This document shows positions 46,565 through 58,711 of a stretch of 64,000 nucleotides of DNA, piece after piece. The stretch is taken from positions 76,377,235 through 76,441,234 of the forward strand of contig OY829326.1 in NCBI GenBank assembly GCA_963691655.1, read 5' to 3'. This DNA is from Toxonevra muliebris (Eukaryota > Arthropoda > Insecta > Diptera > Pallopteridae). Positions within the stretch are counted from its first letter, which is position 1, and each line of letters begins with the position of its first letter. The notes below the pieces were generated by a model. That model was not told the origin of the DNA and made no database searches. It worked only from the letters and a program-made list of their open reading frames with translations. A program made the position numbers and the translations under genes.

Positions 46565-49500
46565 AACTCACTTTTTAGAGACGAATTCCAGCAACTCCTC
46601 CTGTATTTCCCACAAAAATTGATGACGAAGAATTCGATATACTCTATAAACCAAATTCTTGGATCGGTTCGATTTTAAGGTTTTGCTACAGTTTTTTGTT
46701 TGTTTTGAAATTCAATTCATTACTGTTTGCTAGCTCAGAGCGTAGTAGAAATGTCTTTTGATTTGGAGGTTTCTGTTTTCAGCATGGAAAGTTAAGATTT
46801 TTTTCCGTCAACATGGACTTAATAATTACAATTAGTTTTCCCTTGGCCATAATTGGGTCCAATATTCTTCATTAAATCGGAATATTTTTAAATCAGTAAA
46901 TAAATAATCAGCGATGCCTATGAAAAAATATGTCAAGTAAGTTTTAAATTTCTGTGTTGAAAATCTTGAAAATTGCATTAAAAATGTTCCTAGCATCACT
47001 ATAAATAATCTGCCCTTATAAATAACACAATTCCTTAATATGCACAAATATTCAAGTAAGGATAAGCCTCGACTGAATAATGTTAAGTAGTACAACTACA
47101 ACTACACCTACATATTTCTACTTTATTTTGAGCAATGAGAATTTGTTTCGAATAAAGTAAATTTTCAGTAAAAGTAACAAAATTTAGGGACGATGGTGTT
47201 TTTCGACAGAGAGATCACGAACTCAGCGAGCTCCACGACGACTTTGAAGCTGATAGACAATAGCATCAAAATAGTGGCTAAGTGATATAACATTAAACAT
47301 AAATTGTACCACTTGACATCATTTTTAATTTATTAGCATTTATTGAAGCGCCAAGAAATCACCGACTTTATTTTATTAGATGAACTAGGTATAAGAAAAC
47401 TTTATAATATTGGTCGATCTTAACTAGATACTGTTATCCACGAACCAAAAATGATTGCCAAATCTTTCGAAAGAAGATTTTGAATCAAATCCAAAGCCAA
47501 ACCGCATCCACGGTTATATACGGCACTATATTACTTAAGTCGACAAATGAAACTAAGACGACTTGATGATCCATATTGTGGCTGTGACTTCCTTCGAAAC
47601 TGTCAAATATTACAAAAAGTAAAGTAACACCCAATTCTAAAACTATGTAGACAGTTAGAAAAATCGCACGTTAATCTAATTGTTTTTACTAGATAATGGC
47701 ATAAAAGTGTTTTTATTTATTTTCTTAAGAAATCTTACGCAAAGCAATGTGGGACAACATCAAAGCGCCGCTAAATCTCAACAGCAAATATCATCTACAT
47801 TTCAATATTACATTATGAGAAGCGGGAAAATCATAATCATTCACGAATACATTCAAACAAATCGAAATCTGATCAAAATATTGAAGTGATGTGCAAAAAG
47901 TTTTCTCAAATTAATTCATCACTTTGAACACGCTCTGCTCCACGCTGCCAGACGGCAATGAAGCAGCGGAAGATTTTATACACCGACAATGAAATGATAA
48001 TTTCAATATTGCTATGTAGCACAACAGCAACAACGACTCCAGCAATAATATGAATGTTTGCTAACAATATGAAATACAACGCGACATTCATCTCGAATTA
48101 AAAAGATAAAAGGTTTTTAATTGTACGTATGTGTGTATGTATGTGTGTGTGTGTGTGTGTATGTTGCATCAAAGACGATGGCGCTGGGTAGACAAACAAA
48201 CTGATGCGACATTTGTTGCGATGTTGTTGAAGCAACCAACAACAGCAACCAGCAAACTTACGGTGGAAGAAACAAAATTCAGGAAAATGTTATTGATGAA
48301 AAATTTATGGTGTCGTTATTGCCTTCTGCTTTTACTACAGCGAAAATGTTTTCGTTTTTTTTTTAGTTCTCCTTCCTTTTTTTAGTTTTATCGATATGCA
48401 AAAACATGTTGTAGTTGTTGTAGCTGTTTGCCGTTTTTATTAAATGTTGCACACGTGAAATGATCAAATATGAAATGCCGCCTCGACATTTTGTGTTACC
48501 AATTAAAAGAAACACGAAAATTTTACTTTTGCGATACACAAGTACATAAATATTTCCATTGCATCTTCTTACTGCTTTTGGCGCCCTCAAGCGGCTTTTT
48601 TTACGTTTACTCTTCCCTACGAAGTGGAAAATTATTTTGCTAAAGCTTTTTGGAAAGTTTTTCTTGTTGTTTTGAGGGTGGTAGGGAGGAATCCGTTGCC
48701 TACAGTAATTTACACTTTAGTCGAATCTTATAGCGCAATAGTTTCTGATAAAACTGAAAAGCTTTTGTTTTTTTTTGTTTTTGTGTGGCGGTGAAAGCAA
48801 ACAGCTTTTCTGATTGTTGTGGTAATGTGAGAAACCTTAAACCTTAGGTGCAGCAATTTCATTTTCCAATACAAATTTTATTTTCACACGATGTAGTTAT
48901 TAAAACTAGAGACTAGATTTCTGTTGCTAAATTTATTTGACTGAAATTTCAAAACCTTTTTTAAACTATTTACATGCTAGTAGCATGTTTGATTTGAATA
49001 CATGAGAAGACTTTGGTTAATAAATAAATAATGTGTAGGGTACTAAATGGAGAAAAAGTAGTTACGGTTACGGTGGCGGTTCTGCATGTGTTTCAGTTCT
49101 TTCCACTGATGTTGTGTAAATTTATATGTAGTACCTAAAACTAATTACTTCAGGAATTAGGCCTGACAGTTAGGCTTAAGACATCTTTTTAGGAATATAG
49201 AGTTCCCCCAATTTTCAATCTAATTCCCCGATTTTGATTCTATATTCCCCAAAAATCAATATCTTCTTAACAAAAATTTAAAAAATACTATTCACAATAA
49301 AATGCGAGGAACTAATTTTATTGTTTAACCCGGGAAAAACATGCTTTACGTTTTACAATTTTTCTTTGATTTTTTTGGTTTTTGGTGACTGGAAACGACT
49401 GTACAAAAAATTAATGGATGGTTTTACTTGTCTAGTTTACCCTCAACATAAACTAATCAGGGCCTCTCCTAAACTAGACAAAAATTGGACCTTTTTTCAA

Positions 49501-49700
49501 GCGGGATAGTACAGAATTTTAAATTTTTCGATTACAAGATTTGGTTATTCTATGGAGCTTAGAAGATAGAATTATGTTGAAAATTATAGCTCATTAGTCA
49601 GCACCACGTTCAAAGCTCTGCAATCCAGATATATTACTCTCCTTCTTCTAAAGGAACTTTTATATTAAAATATTGTTTTATTCCACTTGATAAATTCCTT
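46565..49700. other. Non-coding DNA with (GT)n tract
   Basis: A GT/GTAT microsatellite lies at about 48128-48162. Around 49205-49250, TTCCCCC/ATTCCCC motifs resemble the subterminal G/C runs of the hAT-type element at 609-1444 and may be a degraded relative. No coding gene is supported. Confidence 0.45.
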
Positions 49701-49707
49701 ATTGATA

Positions 49708-50998
49708 CACCGAAAAAAACATGCGGAGTTAATACAACATTTTCTGTGAATTAATATAACTTTTGCGGAGTTAATACTACTTTTATGCAACCAACACTGA
49801 AAAGAATTGTTTGAAGTTTTTTTGAGTTGATTCAACTCTTTTTGTGGTTATAATAAGTTTTTGTCAGTATCAAAATGATTCTGAAGGCAATTTCAAATTA
49901 ATTCTGCAGTTGCAACCAATATGTGTTCGATTAACTCTGAAAATGGTTAATATAACCATGGAAAAGGTAAATCAATCAACTTTTTTCTGAGTAAATATAA
50001 CTCATTTTCAAAGGTTCTATAAAAATCTACTATTAACTCTGAGTTGACTCTGCAACTGTACTTTGAAACAAAGTTTAAAATAAATCAACTTTTCCCAAAA
50101 TGTAAGATTAACTCTGAACGGAATCAATTGTACTCTTTTTTTCCTAATGTACGAAGAGAAGAACGGGAATATTTTCATTGCATATTCTGTAGTTCATTGT
50201 GAAAGACGTGTGTGATTTATATTAACTTTAAATTCCCGTCGAATTTGGTGTGAACAATTGTGAATTTGTTGTAACTCTATAATATGGACGATGTGAACTT
50301 TATGGTGGTTACATTGAATTCTGAAATGAACCATTTTTTATTAAAGTTGAACGAAGGTTTTGTACTAGCTGAATCTGAAAGCGGTAGTTCATTTGCTATA
50401 TTTTTATTTACTTTTTTTTGTTTATACTAAAATATCTGTGAATATCATATATTTATCCAATAAATTAATAAAAAACTAATAAAACTATAAAAACTAAACT
50501 TTCTTTAAATTTTGGTTCAAGAATTTTAAGTTGTTAATCGAACTCTTTTAAGGGTTGACACAATATTCTCTCTTTTCAATGTTGGGTGAAGAATTTCACG
50601 TGGTTTATTGTACTCTTTTGAAGGTTGAGGTAACATTTTGCGGAGTTGATTCAACACCTAGTCGGAGTTCAACTAACTCTTTTTACATTTAGTTCAAGAA
50701 TTTCAAGTGGTTAATTAAACTGTTTTAAGGGTTGAATCAACATTTTACGAAGTTGGTATAACTTTTTTATTATCATATAATTTAAGAATTTATATTCTTA
50801 ATATAACTCCTTACCGGATTTAATATTACTCCTTACCTGAGTTCAATATTACTCCTCAAACGTATAACTCACTCTTCGGAGTTGACTATACTCCGTCGGG
50901 GCTGGGATTACTCTTTTCTGGTTTGGCTAAAAACCATTAACGAAAAGAGTTAATATTACCACAAAAATTGTTGTATTTACTCCGCAGTTTTTTGAGTG
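49708..50998. mobile_element. TA-flanked element with internally repetitive core
   Basis: TA precedes 49708 and follows 50998. The left end CACCGAAAAAAACATGCGGAG with TTAATACAACA is mirrored at the right by the complement CACTCAAAAAACTGCGGAGTAAATACAACA, a roughly 30-bp imperfect terminal repeat. The interior (1291 bp total) is built largely from degenerate copies of GAGTTAATATAACTC, itself a near-palindrome. No transposase is present. It fits a Tc1/mariner-dependent MITE enlarged by internal repeat expansion. Confidence 0.8.
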
Positions 50999-51000
50999 TA

Positions 51001-53680
51001 ATATCGGCAGAAGATCTACTTGCAATGAATTTCAAATCAATTGGTTAATTCAGGAGCTGTCTTAGCCTTTCATTTTAGGTACAAAATTATATGACAATAT
51101 GATTATACGACAGTATATGACAGCTTGTGAATTGGCGAAATAAGTCAATAAAGTCAATAACATTTAAGTTGATATTTCTAAAATAGTATTATAATTGTAG
51201 CTATCAAATTTACTCAGATACATTTACTTTCAAAGAGATTATCATATTAATCAATCTAGCTGATTTGGGTTTGCATGCGCCATGAAATCATATAAAAACT
51301 GTAGAAGAGTACTAGATTGATTAAATATATTACATAGCGTCTTGACTGAATTTGAAATTTCGTTCGATTTTGACGTTTGTGTATTTAATAATGACGCTAG
51401 TTAAACTTAATAGAAGCGAAATAATTAATTTCATAAATATATAGAGAATATGAGTGTTTATGAAATTATAAAGCAGAAAAATATAAAAGAATCCATTTGA
51501 AAAAAAAGCGTGGGAGAAAATGGGATACAAATTTAACGCATATTTGTTGTTTACTGTTCAAAACATTTTGTAAAATGAAATGCCTAAACATAATTTACCC
51601 ACTTCATATTTAGAGAGCCATCAGCTGCTCTGACACGAACATGAACATTGTTATGAACTAAAGCTAGTCGAGACGCTATGCTAAAGTTTTCAAAATTTGC
51701 AATTTCCAAATTAAAAATAGTGCCGCACCAAAGGGTTAAGAATACAGCTAAGCAAACATGCTTCCAACGCTACAAACGAAAAAATCACAACAAATCGTAA
51801 AAAAGCTTTTCAAAACTTTTGCATTGCATTCGGATGAAGGATACCGAGACTAGATAAGCACAAACATTAAACAGTTTTTTTTTATACTTTCTAACAGTTT
51901 TGTTAATTTCGCTTATATCCCCATTACCCGAAGCAAATGATTTCCCCTTTTTTCAGTATTTATTTATATAGGTATAAAATTTCCCATTATTTTGTCAGCA
52001 TGAGAGGAAGAGAAGCATCTAATTTTAATATGGGGGTAACGCCTGCTGTAAAAATGGCTGCGAATTTCAATTGATCTTGTTTTGAATATAGTGTGTGAGA
52101 AGAGTACAGCTATAGTATGTTCGCAATACCAAAGCTATCACATTCAATTTATCTTTACTGAAATGTGGTTGCTTGTGTATGTATGCGTGCGTGTGTTGGT
52201 GTGCGTGTATTTCCCCTCCGCACTAACACTATGATACATTTTTATTTATCGCATTTTTGCTTTGTTCGCTCTCTTCTTCTCTATCTCTCTCTCTCACTGT
52301 TAATTTATTTTTTTACGTTTGTTGTGTTTTTGCTTTATTCATTGTTTCTACATCGTTGTGTTGATGTCTTTTTTTAGCTTTTCCGCAAGCAATGAAAATT
52401 GCGTTTATATTTTCACTTTGTTTCCTTTTCACTTTTCATTGATTTTCACGTGACTTTGTATTATGTTTGTGGAAGAATAAAACAAGGAGCAGATGTAGAT
52501 TTGTGGCTTGCAAAGGTGAAAATTCATACGTTTTTCCTTTTAATAATTTTTAGCAATTTTAAAAATGCATATTCCAAATGAATTGCAAATATTTTGAATA
52601 GAAAAATGATGGGTGCAAAGGTTAGGCCAAGGTCTGAACAGTAATTCTATGGTAAAAATGAGAAAAGGATAACTTTTTAAACAATTTTCAGAATTACATA
52701 TATATTGTTTCAAGAATGGTCTTTGATTTCAGCATAGATTTTTTTAAAACAGTTTTATAATCTCTCTAATATGTCTATTCAAAGCTATTTAACTCGACTA
52801 ACAAAAAAATAATCTTAAGCTGTTATTCCTTTTTACCACAGAATTGTTGAAGAATTTCATAACGTTTTATCTCTGATCAAATTTTGGAATTTTAGCTAAT
52901 TTTTTTTTTCGACACAATTTTGATTAGTTTTTTTCTAAAAAAATATTTGCGTGGTTTGTGGCTTTTAAATATTGCAGATAGGTCTGGGTCTTATTTAAAT
53001 TATGATTTTTTTACGCCAATTAAAATTATGAGTTTTCAAACCTTTATACCTACATACATATGCTAACTTTTGAATTTATGCAATATCTTTAAAACATAAT
53101 CTAATAAGGTAGGCAATTCATTTCCGAATTCAGCGGTCCCAAATTATCTTCATAGCCTTGCGCCAAAACGGATATTCCCTAGTGGCATCTTCAGTACAGA
53201 GTAGTGGCTGGAACTTTAACTGAGTCAGTCAAATTAATTGAACGAAACTCTGAAGATTGTAGAAGGAATCAAATAAAGTACAATACTTTTTCTCTACTAT
53301 GATTTTAAGCTGATTTACGTACGAAAAACTTAGAAAACCGTAATTAGTAAATTGTTTAATGAAGGCTAGCAATTTAAATATAAATATTTTGGAATCTATT
53401 TGTGTCCAGTAATGAATTATACTTAAGTAATGTACATACTTATGTAAATACAGCATTATGTCATTCTTCTAGAAGAAGAAAAAAAACCTTTGAAGATAAA
53501 AACATTTCCGTTCCTAAGCCACTAGTGGATCCGTACATTTCCGAAGGGGGTGGGGGTTTATTTTTTCGTCCTTGAATGTTGAAAATCTAGTAAGAACCAT
53601 CATAAAGATCACTGATGAGGAATCGTGGCGGATTCCGAAACGGCCGCATGATTTGTCTGCTCTTTATACATTGTTTCGAC
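51001..53680. other. AT-rich non-coding DNA with GT and CT tracts
   Basis: GTGTGTTGGTGTGCGTGT at about 52190-52208 and CTCTCTCTCTC at about 52285 were noted. No exon or transposon end is supported. Confidence 0.5.
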
Positions 53681-53682
53681 TT

Positions 53683-53806
53683 ATGCATGGTTTTCACTAT
53701 GTCAAATTTAATCAAATTTGCCAGCATGTTGGCAAATTTCATATGGGAAATTCTCCCTTTTTTTCTCTTTGACGGCAAATATGACAGTGAAAACCAAGCA
53801 TTAGTT
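53683..53806. repeat. Imperfect palindrome (hairpin MITE-like)
   Basis: GCATGGTTTTCACTATGTCA near 53684 is mirrored by the complement of AAATATGACAGTGAAAACCAAGC ending near 53800. An inner palindrome AAATTTGCCAGCATGTTGGC with AAATTT lies at 53716-53741. About 120 bp, non-coding. No target duplication was determined. Confidence 0.6.
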
Positions 53807-54536
53807 CACTTTGTCACTTTGACAAAAAATGACGTTTCATTAAGCCCGTTAACAAACCTTGAATTTTTTAAGACTTTTTTCAGAAGATAAGTGAGTGTAA
53901 ATTTTATAAATAAATATTTTAAAAAAAATTTTGGAAAAAATGATTAAAATAAATTAATTTCTGTCGGTGTAATAGAGATTTGCATTGAGGATCTCTTTTT
54001 AAGGCATTTTGCAGTGAGCATGGTAACTCAAGTACAGTATACCGCCAAAAATTTCCTCTAATTTTGTTTGTAAATGCAGAGATGTTGCCCAACTTTTTTT
54101 TCGGGAATTGTTTTCTGGTGTAGCACGATTTTTAAAAAATTAAGAAATTTTGTTATTTTTCGATTAGAATTATTTTCTAAATTATTTTAACTTGTAGAGG
54201 AAGATGAAATAAGCCCGAAACTGTGGCTGAACCCGTCCCTCCAATATCTCGCGAACGGTAAAACTCCCAGAAGTGTCCTATGTATAGTTAGAGACGTCAT
54301 TATTCTCTAACAATATGGTAGGAGTTTGAAATTTGTTAATTTATTTTCGTCTCTGTTGCAGGTCATTTAATGTTCTATGTAATGCAAAATTAATGTTGAA
54401 TCAATCTTTAACCCTCCGTTTGGCACATGGATCCAGCCAAACCTTTTTAGATTTCGACTTTAATATATTTCTGATTGAGCTAACGACTACAAATTTTGTG
54501 ACTTTTCCTAAATATTCATTGATATGCATTTGAATA

Positions 54537-55719
54537 CAGGGTGACAATTGTAAAGTGGCGCAAGTTTAATACTCTGCAGCAAGCTTTGCCATTTACCGCT
54601 ACTTTAATTTAAAAAGCAAATTCATTCATCATTGGCTTTGCTTTTAATTTCATTTGAATTTTTGTTATTACATTTTGAAATTTCCATAAAAATATTCGTC
54701 GTGAAATCATGAAATTTCATTTGGCAAATTATAGTAGCCGTCAAATTGCAAAGGCTTTAAATTTGTCAAGTCGTACGGTAGACCGAGCTATTATTCGATA
54801 TAATGAAACTGGGGGTTTTGGAGATAGAGACCGGGGAAAATTTTCAACAGTTGCCACTACTGGTTTCACAGAAAAAATTCGTAAACGAATCAAGCGAAAT
54901 CCAAGGCGCTCAATGAGAAAAATCGCTGAGGAAATGGGAGTAAACCGTGAAACAGTGCGAATCATTGCAAAATCAAAGCTTAATCTTAAGCCGTACAAGC
55001 TCCGAAAAGCTCAAGGTCTGACACTAAAAAAGAAAGATTTGCGACAGCAAAGATGCAAGGCGTTGCTACGCTCCTCCGTGTTAAAAAATGTTGAAAATAT
55101 CTTGTTTACAGATGAAAAAATGTTCACGGTTGAACAACATTTCAATGCGCAAAATGACCGAATGTGGCTAACATCATCATCGCAACAAAATAGGACTGTT
55201 GGCCGAGTTCAAAAGCCAGCTTCCGTTATGGTATGGGCTGGAGTTTCCGCTAATGCCAGAACCCCTCTAATATTCGTTGAAGAGGGTGTTAAAATTGACC
55301 AGGTTGTTTATCGGAGCATTTTAAATGAACATGTTCTTCCCTGGGCCCAAGATACATTTGGAAATGAAAACTGGACTTTCCAGCAAGATTCTGCACCTTC
55401 CCACATGGCAAAATTAACGCAAACATGGATAAAAGGATAAGGCTTGTGCATCTCAACACCACAATCTGGAGTCGCTGACAAATTCATTAGAGAAAGCCTG
55501 GACTGAAATTGATCAGGAAGTCCTGCGGCGAACAGTCCTTCGATTTCCGGATCGATTGAAGGCATGTGTGCCGGCTAAAGGAGGTTATATTAAATGAGGT
55601 GGGGTTCAAATGAATGCTTATATATTCAGCAATGTTAACACTTAATTGTACTTAATGGAAGTACGTCCTTTTGAAAATAACTGCTGAAATGTGTGCGTCA
55701 CTTTACGATTGTCACCCTG
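54537..55719 (+). mobile_element. Tc1/mariner-like element with complete ends, internally deleted
   Basis: TA at 54535-54536 and 55720-55721 flanks 1183 bp. The left end CAGGGTGACAATTGTAAAGT and the right end (complement of ACTTTACGATTGTCACCCTG) form a terminal repeat of about 26 bp with two mismatches. One plus-strand transposase gene lies inside. It inserted next to a TTAACCC-GTTTGGCACATGG-like motif (54410-54430), of which similar text (TTTGGCACATGTGG) appears just past the right end. Confidence 0.92.
54709..55597 (+). pseudogene. Tc1/mariner-like transposase lacking the third catalytic block
   Basis: The frame 54709-55440 contains a first helix-turn-helix (SSRQIAKALNLSSRTVDRAI) and a second (SMRKIAEEMGVNRETVR). 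FTDEKMF follows with the first Asp (residue 135), then QNDRMW, VMVWAGVS and QQDSAPSH with the second Asp (residue 227). It stops after TQTWIKG. In the +1 frame, 55442-55597 encodes SQHHNLESLTNSLEKAW and FPDRLKACVPAKGGYIK then TGA, a normal C-terminus. The usual PDLNPxD/E block between these parts, holding the third acidic residue, has been deleted. The enzyme is inactive. The start may lie slightly upstream. Confidence 0.88.
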
Positions 55720-55904
55720 TATACTTCGGTTTGGCACATGTGGTGGGCACAGAGCCGCATATAAATATTGTATATGACCAACAATACTCAAAAGTGGACT
55801 ATGTTTGCTTCAAATGTGTTTGATGAATCAAGAAAATAAATACTATTCGTATTTCATCCCCACACTCCATTTATAAACATAATAACTAACCTCAAAATAA
55901 AACG

Positions 55905-56570
55905 ATAAAACAAGATTTTTTCATCTATGGTTAGAATATTTTAATGACCATTGTCCGCGTGACACTGCAAGAGTCGTTTGTATCTTTCAAGCCTAATTTT
56001 TTTCACTCGTGGGGTTAATAAATGCTTAGTTGACCAACTGAATGTTGAACACAGTATTTGTTGAACCCTTTACAACAAGCTCCAAAACACTTTGCTGGTA
56101 CACATCAGCTCCAGTTTTAACTCCTATTTCGCAGAAATGAAGAAATGTGGGACCTTTACGAAAGACTCCCCATCAAACCATTACTGATGCAGAGTGATGA
56201 CCCCGCTGAACCCTTGGAACAACACTTTTTGTTTCTTTTGATATCGTAGCATAGATTTTATCATTTTGTTTATTGAAAACCTCCTCCACAGTAAAGATTT
56301 TTTGGTCTTTGGAAAGAATACTTTCATGACCATTGTCCGCGTGTCACTGCAATAGTATTTTGCATCTTTCAAGTCTAATTTTTTCAATCGTGGTGTTAAC
56401 AAAGGCCCAGTTGACCGACGGAAAGCTTTAATATTCAGATCATCTTGAATAAGCTTAGACATGGATCTGGAGGAAATATCCAGCCCTCTGAACATTATTT
56501 TTTGTTTCCGAAGAGGATTTCTGCGAATTCGTTCTCGTACAGCTTTAATGGCAGCACTTGTGCTACAACT
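55905..56570 (-). pseudogene. Two partial mariner transposase copies in tandem, minus strand
   Basis: Reading down the minus strand from 56560: AVRERIRRNPLRKQKIMFRG, ISSRSMSKLIQDDL, FRRSTGPLLTPRLKKL, then in another frame ILFTD (first Asp), VQRGHHSASVMVWWGV, HFCEIGVKT. This is the N-terminal and central part of a mariner-family transposase. At about 56036-55905 a second, diverged copy of the block around LLTPRxKK through the first-Asp region repeats. Direct similarity of 55925-56020 to 56310-56420 on DNA level confirms the duplication. No ends were found. Confidence 0.75.
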
Positions 56571-56699
56571 ATTTTATGCTATTTGAAAGGTATTGACAAC
56601 TGCTAACGTAAATTATTTTGCAACCAAACGAAAAAATGCACTCACTTGACATTTTCTTTTTGTGACTTTTACCCATAATTGAATCGAAAAATCTAATTC

Positions 56700-57390
56700 C
56701 TACACACCAATTTGGATTCGGCGGTAAGCACTCTACAATAGATCAAGTGCATAGAATCATTGCTACTAATTGCATAGTGCAATGGACAAAAATTAAGTTC
56801 TACTAAGTCAGAACACATCGACTTTACAAAAAAAAAAAATCAATAGTGTCCCATCATTATCTCGGGTAGCCAGGCACCATATGCTAATACAGCCAAATAC
56901 CTAGGAATAACATTACATAACATGCCAAACTAAGTTGGAAAGAACACATCAAAATAAAAAGAACAGAACTAGACATAAAGCTGAGTAAATTGCAATGGCT
57001 AATGCATCGTAAATCCGCACTATCTGTGCACAACAAATTAATGATTTATAATCAAATCCTCAAACCTGTGTGGGCATATGGCGCTGAGCTTTAACATCGA
57101 AATCATCCAACGTTTCCAAAATAAAGTATTACGAAACATCATCAATGCGTCGTGGTACGTTAGAAACAGCGATATCCATCGTTGCTAATGTAATTAAAAC
57201 TAAAGCAACCAGCCACAAATTAAGACTACAGCAGCACGTTAACATTGAAGCCGCAAATATCCTGGATTCATTCAGACAACCGAGACGTCTTAAAAGGCGA
57301 AATGTCCCTGACATAGCCGAATGTCCCGAATTTTTATCAAATTTACTTATTCAATTAACTTCCGAAACTCGTTGTTTATATTGTAAATAG
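56700..57390 (+). pseudogene. Jockey-like LINE ORF2 3' fragment
   Basis: In shifting plus frames: HQFGFGGKHSTIDQVHRIIA (RT block before the first Asp), an internal deletion, STKSEHIDF, AKYLGI-like and LDIKLSKLQWLMHRKS-like text. KLMIYNQILKPVWAYGAE follows near 57040, IIQRFQNKVLRNI near 57100, and a basic C-terminus (RQPRRLKRRNVPDI) within the open frame 57145-57390. The order is that of jockey-clade non-LTR elements. The RT active-site segment is missing. Confidence 0.8.
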
Positions 57391-57746
57391 TCGTAGCGTT
57401 AATAAACCAATTGTTTATGCATTTAATTAAATAAAGTTTGTCAAAAAAATAAACTTGACATTTTCGATTACAAATGAAAAAGTAATAATGTTAAAAACGT
57501 ATAGTTTATTCATATATTTATATATTTTACTGCGGGTTTTTCTAAAAATATGATAGCTAAATTTTAAAATTTTCAAAGAATCGATATTAATATGCACAAA
57601 CAACAACAAAAATCGTGTTTTTGAATAAGTGACATACTTAACGAAATTTTTTTAAATAAAATCTTTTTATGAACAAATTTGCAAAAACAAAAAAATTACG
57701 TGTTTGTTTATTTCTTAATACAAATCGAACTAGGTAGAAGAGTGTC

Positions 57747-58337
57747 GTCATGGTCGGGGTGCTGTCAGGGTCGGGGCAGAGCCGTTTTCCCGTTATATCT
57801 CACTGTCGTCACTTAAGTTAATATACAGTATTGTTTGTCATGACGAAAGCAAACTTTTCATGTCATTTCGAGTTCAGATCGTGAAGTGTATATAAGTGTT
57901 ACGTAACCGCGTGTTAAAAGTCGAGTAAAAAACTTTTTTACAGTGCCAGAAAAAGTCGTTTAATTTAAAAAATAACATGCAAAAATCAAAGTAAGTTAAC
58001 TTAAATTGTTCGATAACGTTTAAGAAGTGGAATTATGTAGCATTTCATGGTGCTTGTATCGGAACAACGAAAATGTAGTTATAATGTTGCGTTTTGACTT
58101 TGGAAATACATATTTTTCATCCGTGCATCGTATCGTTTAGTGAGTGTATAAAAAAATCAAATTTTCCTTAAAATTCACACAGAGGGATTTTTATTTTGAT
58201 TTTAGGTCTCTTTTTCCGGTTTTCAAGTGTAATTTTTCCATTTTCTTTGCTTTTTATGTTATTTTCAATCATATTCCTTCCTTTCTTATTGATTTTCTAC
58301 AGTGCTCCGGCCGTGACAGCAGTGTTCCGCCCCTGAC
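57747..58337 (+). mobile_element. Inverted-repeat element of unknown class with an internal promoter-like region
   Basis: The left end GTCATGGTCGGGGTGCTGTC followed by AGGGTCGGGGCA has two GTCAxGGxCGGxGCA units. The right end carries the same two units in inverted orientation (GCTCCGGCCGTGAC, TTCCGCCCCTGAC). GC-rich ends contrast sharply with the AT-rich context. Inside, TATATAAG at about 57887, then ATGCAAAAATCAAAGTAAGT at about 57976, look like a TATA box followed by a short first exon ending in a consensus splice donor. No transposase is present and no target duplication was fixed. Confidence 0.55.
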
Positions 58338-58711
58338 TACAATTTTTGTTTCCTGTAAATGTCCATAACTCCTAAACTATTAATCCAATTATATTTTCAT
58401 GTTAAGCAAAAACATTGAAATTTGTGAGATCTTTTCAACGATATGCATCATTAATAAAAATTCGGCATTCAACGGAAGTTATGGGAAAAAGTCAAAAAAT
58501 GCTTCAATCCTGACAAACTCTACTCCACTAATTTTAAAAATCCATGTGCTTGAGTGATAAAGGGTTAAGTTTAACTTCACATTTTAATTTATAAAAGTCT
58601 AAGTATCCACTATAGTAGACATTTTTAGTAAATTAAGTGAACTCTACAAACAATTTTATTATGATACTGAAATTAATTAAATTTCAATGCACATATTATA
58701 ACTACATTTAA

